From: Rhizobiaceae bacterium
Lineage (GTDB): Bacteria; Pseudomonadota; Alphaproteobacteria; Rhizobiales; Rhizobiaceae
NCBI GenBank assembly: GCA_016742175.1
Contig: JACVCH010000015.1
Span: 33,536-97,535 of the forward strand
Direction: 5' to 3'
DNA length: 64,000 bases
Below the pieces are notes generated by a model that did not search any database, was not told the DNA's origin, and saw only the letters and a program-made list of their open reading frames with translations. This document shows, piece by piece, positions 36,294 through 45,290 of this stretch. Every line of letters starts with the position of its first letter. The stretch's first letter is position 1. Position numbers and translations under genes: made by a program.

Positions 36294-39200
36294 ATGTCAC
36301 GAACTAAACTTTTGGCGGGCGTCGCAATGATCGCCCTTACCGGCGCAGCGCACGCGCAGACGACGACCGAAGAGGGCAACAGCGCCTTCGTCGGCCAGCG
36401 CGACCGCAGCAATTTCGCCTACCTGTCGCAGGCCGGCAGCAACGACGCGTTCGTCTATCAGTACGGCCGGCAGAACGTCTTCGCGCCGCTGCCGTCGAAC
36501 GGCGCGGCCGGCGATGCCCAGCGCGGCTCGAACACGCTCGGCACGATGCAGCGCGGCAATCTCAACTTCATCGGTGACAACTTCCTGCAGAGCGGCAGCA
36601 ACATCGCCGGCATCGCCCAGTTCGGCGAGGGCAACATCGTCAACAAGTTCCTGCAGACCGGTCAGAACCGCGGCGCGATCTTCCAGGGCGGCTATGCCAA
36701 CCTGGCGCAGAGCGAGCAGACCGGCACCGGCAACGACACCGGCATTATCCAGCTCAATGGCAATGCTTCGGCCGAGGGTAACTACGCATTCAGCAGCCAG
36801 CTCGGCGGCCCGAATGTTGTTGCGACCAATTCGTTCGCGGGCATCGTCCAGGGCGGCACGGCCAACGTCGCCACCAACGCGCAGAGCCAACAGACCGGCT
36901 CGGACGCAACCATCGTGCAGGCCGGCGCTCGCAACGTCGCCGCGAACACGCAGAAGATCGACGTCTACAACCAGGCCTCGACGATCTCGCAGTATGACAT
37001 CGGCCAGGACAACGAGGCCGGCATCGTGCAGGTCGGCAGCGACAACGTCGCCGCCAACAGCCAGGATTCGAGCACGCGCGGCCGCGTCGGCATCATTCAG
37101 GGCGGCGAGCGCAACGACGCGTTCAACGTGCACACCGGCGGCACCGCCCACATTGCGGCGATCGCCCAGTTCGGCGACGACAACACCGCCACGAATCTGA
37201 GCCGTGACGGCACCGGCAACGCGGCCACCGCGCTCCAGATCGGCGACGACAATACCGCCACGAACAACTCGAAGGACGGCTTCGGCGACGTCGCTGGCAT
37301 CGTCCAGCTCGGCGAAACCAACATCGCTTTCAACAACCAGGTCGGCGCCGATAATCTTTCGCCGGGCACGAACGCTTCGGCGCTCATCGTCCAGGACGGC
37401 GCGGGCAACATTGCGGCCAACCAGCAGACCGGCCAGGTCGACGGCGGCAACAATTCGGCCGGCACCCTCCAGGTCGGCGACCTCAATCAGGGTTACAACA
37501 CCCAGTCCGCCGGCGTGGACAATGCCGCAGGCATCGCGCAGTTCGGCGACGGCAATACCGGCGTCAACACGCAGACCGGCGGTTCCGACGCGACGGCCCT
37601 GATCATCCAGGGCGGCTCGGGCAATGTCGGCGTGAACACGCAGACCAATGTCGATCCGACCTCGGCCACCATTCTCCAGCTCGGCTCCGGCAACACCGGC
37701 GTCAACACGCAAACCAACGTCGTCAATTCCAGCGCGCTGATCGTGCAGTACGGCGAAGGCTCCGCCGACAATCTGGGCGCCAACACCCAGACACGCGCGA
37801 CCGGTAGCTCGGCAAACATCATCCAGGGCAATGACGGCGGCGCGCTCAACCAGGCCTTCAACACGCAGGTTGACGTGACGAGCTCGGCAGCCTGGATCGC
37901 CCAGTTCGGCTCCGGCAACATCGGCGCGAACACGCAGCAGGCCGGCAGCGCGGGCGTCGATGCAGCGATCCTGCAGGTTGGCGACGGGAATGTTGCCAGC
38001 AACACGCAGGGCCGCACCGACAGCTACACCTTCAATATCGCCGGCGACACGGACGTCACCAGCCGCTTCAATTTGTTCGGTATCAACGGCCGCACGGGTT
38101 TGGGGCTACCGACGTATGGGTACCTTCCGGGGACGGACGCGTTTGGGCTCGACAAGAGCTGGACAACGATTGCTGCAGGTTCGCTTGCTGTTTCGGGCTT
38201 CGCGCCAGCAGAGAACTCAAATGCGGCAATCGCTCAGGCTGGTGACGGCAACGTTGCTTCGAACCTGCAGGTCGGTATATTTACGCCGACCATCCAGGCG
38301 GGCGACACCTACACCACAACTCAGACGGACTATACGCGCACCTACACCGGCCCGACCGGAAACCGCACCCTTAACGGCGGTTTTGAACACACTTTGCGGC
38401 AGTTCGACACGACCCGCTACAGTGTTTCGTCTGACGCGCCTGAGACTGTCACGCTGCCCGTGCCGGTCGAACTCTACCAGGTCGGCGGCACCGTCAAGAC
38501 CATCGACTCCAACGCCATCATCGGCCAGTTCGGCGACGGCAATCTCGCTTCGAACCAGCAGATCGCGACCAACGGCGCCGATGCCGCTTCGGTCCAGATC
38601 GGCGATGGGAACGATGCCTTCAACGTCCAGACGCTGTCGGCGAATTCCAACGCGGCGAACCTGCAGATCGGCGACGACAATCTCGCCGCAAACAGCCAGA
38701 CCGCAACCTCGGGCGCCAATGCGGCCAACGTTCAAGTCGGCGACGACAACATCGCCGGCAACACGCAGACCGCACTCACGACCGACTCGAACGCGATGAA
38801 TGTTCAGGTTGGCGACCTCAACACCGGCTCGAACCTGCAGACGGCCACGGTCGGTTCGGATGCAGCCAACGTCCAGGTCGGCGACGACAACATCGCCGGC
38901 AACGTCCAGACTGCAACCGAAGGGGTGACCGCCGTCAACGTGCAGGTCGGCGACGACAACCTGGCGAGCAATCTCCAGGCCGGCGTGACCGATGCGCTCG
39001 CTGTCAACGTGCAGATCGGCAACGGCAACACGGCGAGCAACGCGCAGCAGAATGGCAGCTCCGCAGTCGCGGCTCTCATCGTGCAGGACGGCAACGGCAA
39101 CAACGCCGCCAACGTCCAGGGCGTCGAGACGGTGACCCTGGAAGTGCTCGGTATCCCCGTCAGCACGGCAAACTCGCCTGCAACATTGTCGGCAGCCGCA

Positions 39201-39938
39201 ATCGTCCAGTCGGGTGATGGCAACACGGCAACCAACATCCAGGGCGGTTCCGTCGACTTGGCTTCCGGACCTCTGGGCGCAGTCCGGATCCCCGGCCCGG
39301 TCGCGGCGTCTGTTGCTGGCATCGCGCAGTTCGGTGACGGCAATACGGCATCGACCTTCCAGCTCGCCAGCGTCGGCGCAATCTCCGGCACCGTTCAGAT
39401 CGGCGACCTGAACACGGCGTCTACGGTGCAGTCGGCCGTTGCCGGCGTGGCGGCTGCCACGGTGCAGGACGGGACGAGCAACACCGCTTCGACCCTGCAG
39501 ACGACCTCCGCGCTCTCCGTTGCCGGAACGATCCAGAGCGGGACGGGCAACGCGGCAGGCACCACCCAGCAGAACGGTTCGGGTAACAACGCCCTCACCA
39601 TTCAGCAGGGCAATGCGAACTCCGCCACGACGCTCCAGATCGCCAGCGTGGGCAGCAACTCGCTGATCGTCCAGAATGCCGACAATTCCGGTGCTCTGGT
39701 CTCGCAGACGGGCAATGCTCAGAACTCCGCGGTCTATCAGTCCGGTGCCTACAGCTATGCGCTGGTGAACCAGATCGACAGCGGCAACTCTTCGCTGGTC
39801 GTTCAGCACGGCACCGGCTCCAATGCCACGGAAGCCAACTTCGCATCGGTCGCGCAGTCGGGCTCCGCGAACAGCTCCTTCGTCGGCCAGTACGGACGCG
39901 GCAACGTCGCGGTCGTGTCGCAGTCGAACGGCAACTGA
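36294..39938 (+). CDS. Giant curlin (curli amyloid subunit) with about 40 repeats
   Basis: This 1214-residue protein has a signal peptide (cleavage after AHA, residue 21). It then has about 40 curlin units of the type V-Q-x-G-x-x-N-x-A-x-N-x-Q; in the well-ordered part (about 745-940) they recur every 23 residues. E. coli CsgA has five. There is no cysteine. Non-repeat insertions interrupt the array at about residues 575-640, 662-738, 943-968 and 983-1006; the first two are aromatic- and Thr-rich. The two ends match each other (NSAFVGQRDRSNFAYLSQ against NSSFVGQYGRGNVAVVSQ), suggesting caps. It is exported through CsgG and should form an amyloid fibre in the biofilm matrix. Confidence 0.92.
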   Translation: MSRTKLLAGVAMIALTGAAHAQTTTEEGNSAFVGQRDRSNFAYLSQAGSNDAFVYQYGRQNVFAPLPSNGAAGDAQRGSNTLGTMQRGNLNFIGDNFLQSGSNIAGIAQFGEGNIVNKFLQTGQNRGAIFQGGYANLAQSEQTGTGNDTGIIQLNGNASAEGNYAFSSQLGGPNVVATNSFAGIVQGGTANVATNAQSQQTGSDATIVQAGARNVAANTQKIDVYNQASTISQYDIGQDNEAGIVQVGSDNVAANSQDSSTRGRVGIIQGGERNDAFNVHTGGTAHIAAIAQFGDDNTATNLSRDGTGNAATALQIGDDNTATNNSKDGFGDVAGIVQLGETNIAFNNQVGADNLSPGTNASALIVQDGAGNIAANQQTGQVDGGNNSAGTLQVGDLNQGYNTQSAGVDNAAGIAQFGDGNTGVNTQTGGSDATALIIQGGSGNVGVNTQTNVDPTSATILQLGSGNTGVNTQTNVVNSSALIVQYGEGSADNLGANTQTRATGSSANIIQGNDGGALNQAFNTQVDVTSSAAWIAQFGSGNIGANTQQAGSAGVDAAILQVGDGNVASNTQGRTDSYTFNIAGDTDVTSRFNLFGINGRTGLGLPTYGYLPGTDAFGLDKSWTTIAAGSLAVSGFAPAENSNAAIAQAGDGNVASNLQVGIFTPTIQAGDTYTTTQTDYTRTYTGPTGNRTLNGGFEHTLRQFDTTRYSVSSDAPETVTLPVPVELYQVGGTVKTIDSNAIIGQFGDGNLASNQQIATNGADAASVQIGDGNDAFNVQTLSANSNAANLQIGDDNLAANSQTATSGANAANVQVGDDNIAGNTQTALTTDSNAMNVQVGDLNTGSNLQTATVGSDAANVQVGDDNIAGNVQTATEGVTAVNVQVGDDNLASNLQAGVTDALAVNVQIGNGNTASNAQQNGSSAVAALIVQDGNGNNAANVQGVETVTLEVLGIPVSTANSPATLSAAAIVQSGDGNTATNIQGGSVDLASGPLGAVRIPGPVAASVAGIAQFGDGNTASTFQLASVGAISGTVQIGDLNTASTVQSAVAGVAAATVQDGTSNTASTLQTTSALSVAGTIQSGTGNAAGTTQQNGSGNNALTIQQGNANSATTLQIASVGSNSLIVQNADNSGALVSQTGNAQNSAVYQSGAYSYALVNQIDSGNSSLVVQHGTGSNATEANFASVAQSGSANSSFVGQYGRGNVAVVSQSNGN

Positions 39939-39944
39939 TGATCA

Positions 39945-39978
39945 GGCGGGGCGCTTCGCGGCGCCCCGCCATTCTTTT
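39945..39978 (+). terminator. Terminator/attenuator between the giant curlin gene and csgH
   Basis: GGCGGGGCGC (39945-39954), loop TTCGCG, then GCGCCCCGCC (39961-39970) form a 10-bp stem followed by ATTCTTTT. Only 28 bases separate it from the csgH start, so it probably lets a fraction of transcripts through. Confidence 0.8.
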
Positions 39979-39997
39979 CGAAATCCGGGAGGCTCGC

Positions 39998-40402
39998 ATG
40001 ATCGGCAAATCGCTCATCGCAACGGGTCTCCTCCTTTTCTCCAGCGCAAGCGAAGCTTCGATGAACGGCCAGACGATCGACGGCGACATCCTCGACCCAC
40101 GTATCGCCGCATGCGGCGTGACGGTCGACGGCAATGGCGGCGTGTTCCTGCGGCCCTTCATCGAAACCTCGCACGACCTGGCCGGCACCTACCGCTTCGC
40201 CATCTCCAGCCGGTCGGGCTCCAACTCGAACACGACCAGCCAGGCGAACCGGTTTTCCGGAGGGACGCTCGGCTCGAGCGTGGTCGGAATCGGTCGGGCC
40301 TCCAAGGTCTCGATCGACCTCGAGGTGACGGAAGCGAACGGCGCGGCGCTCTGCCGCGTGAAGACGGACATCGATCTCGACGAGGGCGCGATCCGGCTGT
40401 GA
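39998..40402 (+). CDS. csgH: Curli assembly chaperone CsgH-like protein
   Basis: This 134-residue secreted protein has a short signal peptide (MIGKSLIATGLLLFSSASEA). The mature domain reads as the CsgC/CsgH immunoglobulin-like fold: CGVTVDGNGGVFLRPFIE, GTYRFAISSRSGSNSNTTSQ and ALCRVKTDIDL, with one Cys near each end. CsgH is the alphaproteobacterial counterpart of CsgC and stops curlin from polymerising in the periplasm. It sits directly after the giant curlin behind a GGGAGG ribosome site, which matches that job. Confidence 0.82.
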   Translation: MIGKSLIATGLLLFSSASEASMNGQTIDGDILDPRIAACGVTVDGNGGVFLRPFIETSHDLAGTYRFAISSRSGSNSNTTSQANRFSGGTLGSSVVGIGRASKVSIDLEVTEANGAALCRVKTDIDLDEGAIRL

Positions 40403-40433
40403 GCGCGGATCGGGGCAACAGGGGGACTGGCAC

Positions 40434-41039
40434 ATGACGAGCTGGACGAAACGACTTGCAGGCGCAATGGCCGCGCTGGCCCTGTCGGCGGGCATTGCCG
40501 CGGCGACGGAAATCCGCATCGTCAACGAGGCGGACTATGGCGGTGCGCGCGCGGAGGCGGTCGTCTCCAGCCTGATGCAGCCGATCAACCCGTTCGTCGC
40601 CGGGCAGGCCGGCAACACGACCTCGATCGCGCAGATCGGCACCGGCCATTCGGTCAATTCGTCGATCGAGGGGCATTCCAGCGCCTCGCTGATCGCGCAG
40701 GAAGGCACACGCAATCGCGCGGTTCAGGCGATAGAGGGCAGCAATTCGGCGTTGCTCCTCGTCCAGTCGGGCACCAACAACAACGTCCTGCAGGCGAGCC
40801 GCGGCGACAACAATTTCCAGCTCGTCGGTGTGTCGGGCAGCAACAACGATGTCGGTTACGTGCAGGTGGGCAACAATCTTGCCGGCGTCCTCGACGTGCG
40901 CAATTCGCATAACACAACCGTCGTCGCCTTCCAGACCAATCAGTCGCGCAACTTCCTGATGCCGACGGGCATCAGTGGGCTCAATAACGCCGCCGTCGTG
41001 ATTGTGCCCGGCAAGATGTATGTGCTACCGAAGAGATAA
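40434..41039 (+). CDS. Curlin-like protein, possible nucleator or minor subunit
   Basis: This 201-residue secreted protein (signal peptide to about ATA, residue 24) has five to six degenerate curlin repeats in residues 60-160, e.g. TSIAQIGTGHSVNSSIEG, LLLVQSGTNNNVLQ and VGYVQVGNNLAGVLD. A non-repeat N-terminal segment (MQPINPF) and a C-terminal tail ending KMYVLPKR are unlike CsgA; a basic tail recalls E. coli CsgB. It follows csgH by 31 bases. MQPI also occurs in the third curlin of the locus, so the two are probably related. Confidence 0.82.
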   Translation: MTSWTKRLAGAMAALALSAGIAAATEIRIVNEADYGGARAEAVVSSLMQPINPFVAGQAGNTTSIAQIGTGHSVNSSIEGHSSASLIAQEGTRNRAVQAIEGSNSALLLVQSGTNNNVLQASRGDNNFQLVGVSGSNNDVGYVQVGNNLAGVLDVRNSHNTTVVAFQTNQSRNFLMPTGISGLNNAAVVIVPGKMYVLPKR

Positions 41040-41090
41040 TCTGTCCACCGGCTGTATTGCGCCGTTGTTCTTGTTCCGGAGGATTCGCAA

Positions 41091-41360
41091 ATGAAGGTTT
41101 TGGCTGCCGCTCTTCTTGCCGGCGCTGTGCTTGCCGGCGGCGCCGCCCAGGCATCCGAGCTCGTCTATCGGCCGATCAACCCGTCGCTCGGCGGCGATCC
41201 GCTGAATGGAAACTGGCTCCTGTCGCAGGCGACGGCGCAGACCGAAGGCGGCGGCTCGCCGGGCTTCTCGATCGACTTCCCGGATTTCGGCGGCGTCGCG
41301 CAGCCCGATCCGGATCTCGTCGAGCAGCCCGAGGTCGATCCCGCCGGCACCGGCGACTGA
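41091..41360 (+). CDS. csgF: Curli assembly protein CsgF, short form
   Basis: This 89-residue protein has a signal peptide (cleavage after QAS) and then SELVYRPINPSLGGDPLNGNWLLSQATAQ. That matches the N-terminal half of CsgF (NPxFGGNPxNGxxLLxxAxAQ), the part that plugs into the CsgG pore. The rest of CsgF is missing or very short: the tail is acidic and Pro/Asp-rich. E. coli CsgF is about 138 residues. A GGAGG ribosome site precedes the start. Confidence 0.87.
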   Translation: MKVLAAALLAGAVLAGGAAQASELVYRPINPSLGGDPLNGNWLLSQATAQTEGGGSPGFSIDFPDFGGVAQPDPDLVEQPEVDPAGTGD

Positions 41361-41392
41361 CGCCTGCGCGTCGGCCGTCCCCGTCAGCGCGA

Positions 41393-41782
41393 TCAGCGCT
41401 GGCGGATGATCGCGACGTTGCCGTTGCCCTGCTGCGAACCCATCGCCTGGTGACCGATCCCGCGCTGCGTGATCGAGGCGACGTTGTTGAGGCCGATCTG
41501 CTGGATCAGGCCGACATTTCGGCTGCCGAACTGGCTGACCGTGCCCTGGTTGCCGCTGCCCTGCTGCCAGACGAGGCCGAGATTTCCCGGGCCGCTCGGC
41601 TGCAAGGCCGGCATCTGCATGGCGAGCTCGGCGATCGGCTGCATCAGTTCGCTGGTCGTCATCCGCACGGAAGCGGATGTCGGCGCGATCTGCTGGATAT
41701 AGGCCGGCGACGAGAAAGTCTGTGCACTTGCCGATACTGTGCAGATGGCGAGAAACAGTGTGGAAACCAGCGTTCTTTTCAT
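41393..41782 (-). CDS. Short curlin (CsgB/CsgA-like) on the opposite strand
   Basis: This 129-residue protein has a signal peptide (MKRTLVSTLFLAICTVSASA) and four to five curlin repeats in the C-terminal half: GLVWQQGSGNQGTVSQ, FGSRNVGLIQQ, IGLNNVASITQ and GNGNVAIIRQR. The terminal Arg and the length recall CsgB, the surface nucleator. The segment TTSELMQPIAELAMQ precedes the repeats. It converges with csgF 32 bases away and has its own GAGGGG ribosome site, so it can be expressed separately from the main curli operon. Confidence 0.84.
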   Translation of the reverse strand: MKRTLVSTLFLAICTVSASAQTFSSPAYIQQIAPTSASVRMTTSELMQPIAELAMQMPALQPSGPGNLGLVWQQGSGNQGTVSQFGSRNVGLIQQIGLNNVASITQRGIGHQAMGSQQGNGNVAIIRQR

Positions 41783-41891
41783 AGTAAGTCCCCTCGATTG
41801 TTGGGGAACTATGCGCAGACTTGATCTAAAGAGACGTCAACTTGGATGGTTGACGGAAAATTTAAATCGAGGCCAAGTATTTACGCATTGA

Positions 41892-42851
41892 TCAGGCTGC
41901 CTGATCGCGCCTGACCACCCGGAAGCCGATATTGCTGGCGCTCGTCCGGCGGTCGTTGCCGGTGCGTGCGGCGCAGCGGTAGCGGTCGCAATAGCTTTCG
42001 TGGCAGAGGAACGAGCCGCCGCGCATCGACTTCATGTCGCCGGCATCGACGTGGACCGGCTCGCGCGCCGGCGCGATGCGGTGGTAGTCGGGCGAGAACG
42101 AATCCGCGCACCACTGCCAGACATTGCCGACCGTGTTGTAGAGCCCGAAGCCGTTCGGCGCGAAGGCCGCCGCCGGTGCGGTGCCGACATGGCCGTCCTC
42201 GGCGGTGTTCAAGGTCGGGAAGCGGCCCTGCCAGATGTTGCAGCGATGTTCGCCGCTAGGCGTCAGCTCGGCGCCCCATGGGTAGAGGGCGCCCTCAAGT
42301 CCGCCGCGCGCGGCAAATTCCCATTGCGCCTCGGTCGGCAACGCCACGTCCGCCCAGCGGCAATAGGCATTGGCATCGTCCCAGCTCACATGGACGACCG
42401 GGTGGTCGCCGCGCCCGCCGATGTCGCTCGCCGCGCCTTCCGGCCGGTTCCACGAAGCGCCTTCGACTGGATACCACCACGGTGTCTCGCGCGGCACCTG
42501 GCGCACCTTGCGCTTTTCGAGCGGCGGCAGGAGCATGTGGAAGACGCTCGACCAGCCGTCGCGCTCGGCCTGCGTCACAAATCCCGTCTCGGCGATGAAG
42601 GCTGCGAACTGATCGTTGGTGACGGTGTGGGCGGCAATAGTGAAGGGTGAGACCGTCACCGCGCGCTGCGGTCCTTCGCCGTCCGCGGCGAAGCGGCCCT
42701 GTTCGGGATTTCCCATGAGAAAGGCGCCGCCGGGCAGGGGGCGCCAGTCGAAATCCGGCGCGGCGCCGGTCCGACGAAGCGGCGTTTCCGCCGCCTCGCC
42801 GCCGCGCCGATCCTGCGCCGGCGTGCAGCAGGGTTTGCCGGTCGCGGTCAC
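41892..42851 (-). CDS. Formylglycine-generating enzyme (sulfatase-modifying factor)
   Basis: This 319-residue FGE-sulfatase-domain protein keeps the active-site cysteines in GGSFLCHESYCDRYRCAAR (Cys283 and Cys288), like human SUMF1 and bacterial FGE. It oxidises the sulfatase active-site cysteine to formylglycine. The N-terminal GKPCCTPA is common in actinobacterial and rhizobial FGE. It starts at GTG 42851, 7 bases after the sulfatase gene, so enzyme and substrate protein are made together. Confidence 0.92.
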   Translation of the reverse strand: MTATGKPCCTPAQDRRGGEAAETPLRRTGAAPDFDWRPLPGGAFLMGNPEQGRFAADGEGPQRAVTVSPFTIAAHTVTNDQFAAFIAETGFVTQAERDGWSSVFHMLLPPLEKRKVRQVPRETPWWYPVEGASWNRPEGAASDIGGRGDHPVVHVSWDDANAYCRWADVALPTEAQWEFAARGGLEGALYPWGAELTPSGEHRCNIWQGRFPTLNTAEDGHVGTAPAAAFAPNGFGLYNTVGNVWQWCADSFSPDYHRIAPAREPVHVDAGDMKSMRGGSFLCHESYCDRYRCAARTGNDRRTSASNIGFRVVRRDQAA

Positions 42852-42858
42852 GCGTGGG

Positions 42859-44499
42859 TCACGCCTCTTCCTTCTCCCAGAACGCCGTTCCCGCCTGGCT
42901 CGCGAGATAGGCGAGGATCGTCTCGCGGTCGATGACGCCGCAGCGATCCGCCCATTGCTGGTAGAGCGCCTTCAATTCCTCGACGCGATCAGGGTTTGCG
43001 GCGGCGAGATCGTTCATCTCGGTCCGGTCCGCCTCCATGTCGTAGAGCTCCCAGGGACCGGGATATTTGCGCACCAGCTTCCACTGGCCGACGCGCACCG
43101 CCGAGTTGCCCTCATGCTCCCAGAAGAGCGGCCCGCGTTCGGCGTCGTCGTCGTCGAAGGACGGGACGAGGCTGGTGCCCTCGCAGGGCAGGATCGCATT
43201 GCCCCTGTATTCGGCCGGATAGGCCGCGCCGGTGATATCGAGCACGGTCGCCATCAGGTCGGGCAGTTGCCCCGGCGTGTGGCGCAGGCCGCCGGCCTCG
43301 TCGATGCCCTGCGGCCAGTGGATGATCAGCGGCGTCGAGATGCCGCCCTCGTGCACCCAGTGCTTGTAGAGCCGGAACGGCGCGTTGGAGAGGTTCGCCC
43401 AGGCCGTCTCATAGCTCTGGTAGGTGTCCTCGGCGCCCGGCATGATCGAGCGGTCGTTGCCGAAGCGCACAAGGCGGCCGTCGCGGGTCTTCTCCTGCGC
43501 GATCATCAGATTGTCGACGAGTTCGCGCACCGGCACGCCCTCGGGGATGTCCTCGGCGCAGGCGCCGTTGTCGGAGAGGAACACGATCATCGTGTTGTCC
43601 ATCTTCCCGGTCTCCTCGAGCGCATCCAGAATGCGGCCGATGCCCTGGTCCATCCGGTCGATCTGCGCGGCATAGACCTCCATGCAGCGGAGCAGCCACG
43701 CCTTTTCCTTCGCGTCGCGCCAGGCGGGCTGGGTCGGATCGCGGTCGGTCAGCATCCAGGAAGGATCGATTATGCCGGCGCGCACGAGGCGGGCCAGTCG
43801 CTCCTCGCGCAGCGTGTCCCAGCCGGCGTCGAAGCGGCCCTTGTATTTGGCGATGTCCTCGTCATGTGCGTGAAGCGGCCAGTGTGGCGCGGTGTAGGCG
43901 ACATACTGGAAGAAGGGCTTGTCGGCATGGTCGCGCGCATGGTCGCGGATGAAGCCGGCGGCCTGGTCGCTGATCGCGTCGGTGTAGAAGAAGTCCGGAT
44001 CGTTCACCGCCTCGTGCTCGACATTCTCGTTGCCGCGCGTCAGCGTGTTGGGGTGGTAGAAGCTGCCGGCGCCGATGATCGTGCCGTAGAATTCGTCGAA
44101 GCCGCGCTGCAGCGGCCAGGATGGCGAAGGCTCCGTCAGGCTCTTGGCGACATGCCACTTGCCGCTGAGATAGGTCCGGTAGCCGGCCTCGCGCAGCACC
44201 TCGGCCATGGTCACGCAATTGGTGCCGAGATCGCCGGTATAGCCTTCCGGGCCGGTGTCGTAGGTCAGGATGCCGATGCCCGTCTGGTGCGGGTGAAGCC
44301 CGGTCAGGAGCGAGGCGCGCGAGGGGCTGCAGCGGGCGGTGTTGTAGAATTGCGAATAGCGCAAGCCGGCGAAGGCGAGCCGGTCGAGATTGGGCGTCTC
44401 GACCTCGCCGCCATAGCAGCCGATATCGGAAAAGCCCATGTCGTCGTTGAGGATGATGACGACGTTGGGCCGGGAGCCGTTCTGGTCGGCGGTGCTCAT
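42859..44499 (-). CDS. Arylsulfatase (formylglycine-dependent)
   Basis: This 546-residue sulfatase has the modification motif CSPSR (Cys57-Pro59-Arg61) in ARCSPSRASLLTG, metal ligands in ILNDDMGFSDIG and the later LSDNGA, and GKWH, as in Pseudomonas AtsA. It hydrolyses sulfate esters. No signal peptide is present, so it acts in the cytoplasm on imported substrate. The upstream genes encode a sugar-type importer and a GntR regulator, suggesting a sulfated sugar, polyol or similar ester; the exact substrate is not shown. Confidence 0.92.
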   Translation of the reverse strand: MSTADQNGSRPNVVIILNDDMGFSDIGCYGGEVETPNLDRLAFAGLRYSQFYNTARCSPSRASLLTGLHPHQTGIGILTYDTGPEGYTGDLGTNCVTMAEVLREAGYRTYLSGKWHVAKSLTEPSPSWPLQRGFDEFYGTIIGAGSFYHPNTLTRGNENVEHEAVNDPDFFYTDAISDQAAGFIRDHARDHADKPFFQYVAYTAPHWPLHAHDEDIAKYKGRFDAGWDTLREERLARLVRAGIIDPSWMLTDRDPTQPAWRDAKEKAWLLRCMEVYAAQIDRMDQGIGRILDALEETGKMDNTMIVFLSDNGACAEDIPEGVPVRELVDNLMIAQEKTRDGRLVRFGNDRSIMPGAEDTYQSYETAWANLSNAPFRLYKHWVHEGGISTPLIIHWPQGIDEAGGLRHTPGQLPDLMATVLDITGAAYPAEYRGNAILPCEGTSLVPSFDDDDAERGPLFWEHEGNSAVRVGQWKLVRKYPGPWELYDMEADRTEMNDLAAANPDRVEELKALYQQWADRCGVIDRETILAYLASQAGTAFWEKEEA

Positions 44500-44522
44500 G
44501 GGTAGGTCTCCAGACTGGACGT

Positions 44523-45290
44523 TCAGTTGCCCGTGCGGCGGGCGAGCTTGATGGCGAAGCGGAAATATTCGGGGACGTAGACCGAGCGCAGGAATTCGAG
44601 CGCGCGCCCGCCGGTTGAGACCGTCAGCCGGTCCATCGAAAGAAGCGCGCGGCCGGGCTCGATGCCGAGCAGACGGGCCGTCGCCTCGTCGGCGATCACC
44701 GCGCCGATCGTCTGGTCGGCTTCGTGGATGGTCAGGCCCAGATCGTCCTCGAAGACGCGGTACATCAGGATCGATTCGAGATCGCGATGCTCGAGTTCGA
44801 GGCCGATGTCCGGCGGGTAGAAGGCGTGCTCGATGGCGACGGGAATGTCGTCGGCGGTGCGCAGGCGATGGAGGTGCCAGACGGCGCGTTCGGCGAGCTT
44901 TTCGCTGACTTCCGAATCCTGCCGGTTGGTCATGCCCTTTTCGAGGATGCGCGCGCCGGCCGCGTAGCCCGCCTCGCGCATCGTCTCGGAAAAGCCCATC
45001 AGCCGCCCGACCCAGTTTTCCACCGCGGCCGAGCGCAGGAAGGTCCCGCGGCCGCGCTCGCGCGAGAACATGCCCTCGTCGACGAGCGGCTGCAGCGCGT
45101 TGCGGATCGTCACGCGGCTGACGCCGAAATGCGCGCCGAGCTCGGCCTCAGTCATCAGCCGGCCTTCGGGATCGACCAGCGAGCCGGCCAGCGCGTCGCG
45201 CCTTATGGCGTTGCGGATCTGGATGTGCAGCGGCACCTTGCTCGACGCGTCGATGCGCGGCGTGTCCGCAGACAGCGTTTCGCCACTCAT
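44523..45290 (-). CDS. GntR-family regulator, HutC/UTRA type
   Basis: This 255-residue protein has a GntR winged helix (VPLHIQIRNAIRRDALAGSL ... TEAELGAHFGVSRVTIRNAL, about residues 19-80) and a UTRA ligand domain (about 95-245). It probably controls the operon it sits in, responding to the imported compound or its desulfated product. Its start overlaps the ATPase gene stop by 4 bases. A possible site lies upstream of the first gene of the operon (49567-49581). Confidence 0.88.
   Translation of the reverse strand: MSGETLSADTPRIDASSKVPLHIQIRNAIRRDALAGSLVDPEGRLMTEAELGAHFGVSRVTIRNALQPLVDEGMFSRERGRGTFLRSAAVENWVGRLMGFSETMREAGYAAGARILEKGMTNRQDSEVSEKLAERAVWHLHRLRTADDIPVAIEHAFYPPDIGLELEHRDLESILMYRVFEDDLGLTIHEADQTIGAVIADEATARLLGIEPGRALLSMDRLTVSTGGRALEFLRSVYVPEYFRFAIKLARRTGN

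Noticed and set aside
38217..39809. 530-codon open frame antisense to the giant curlin
   Set aside because: The plus strand has a signal peptide and exact curlin repeats. The antisense repeats simply mirror them.
36294..39938. CRISPR-like tandem repeats
   Set aside because: The ~69-base periodicity is codon-based and degenerate at third positions, as expected of protein repeats. There are no identical repeats with unique spacers.
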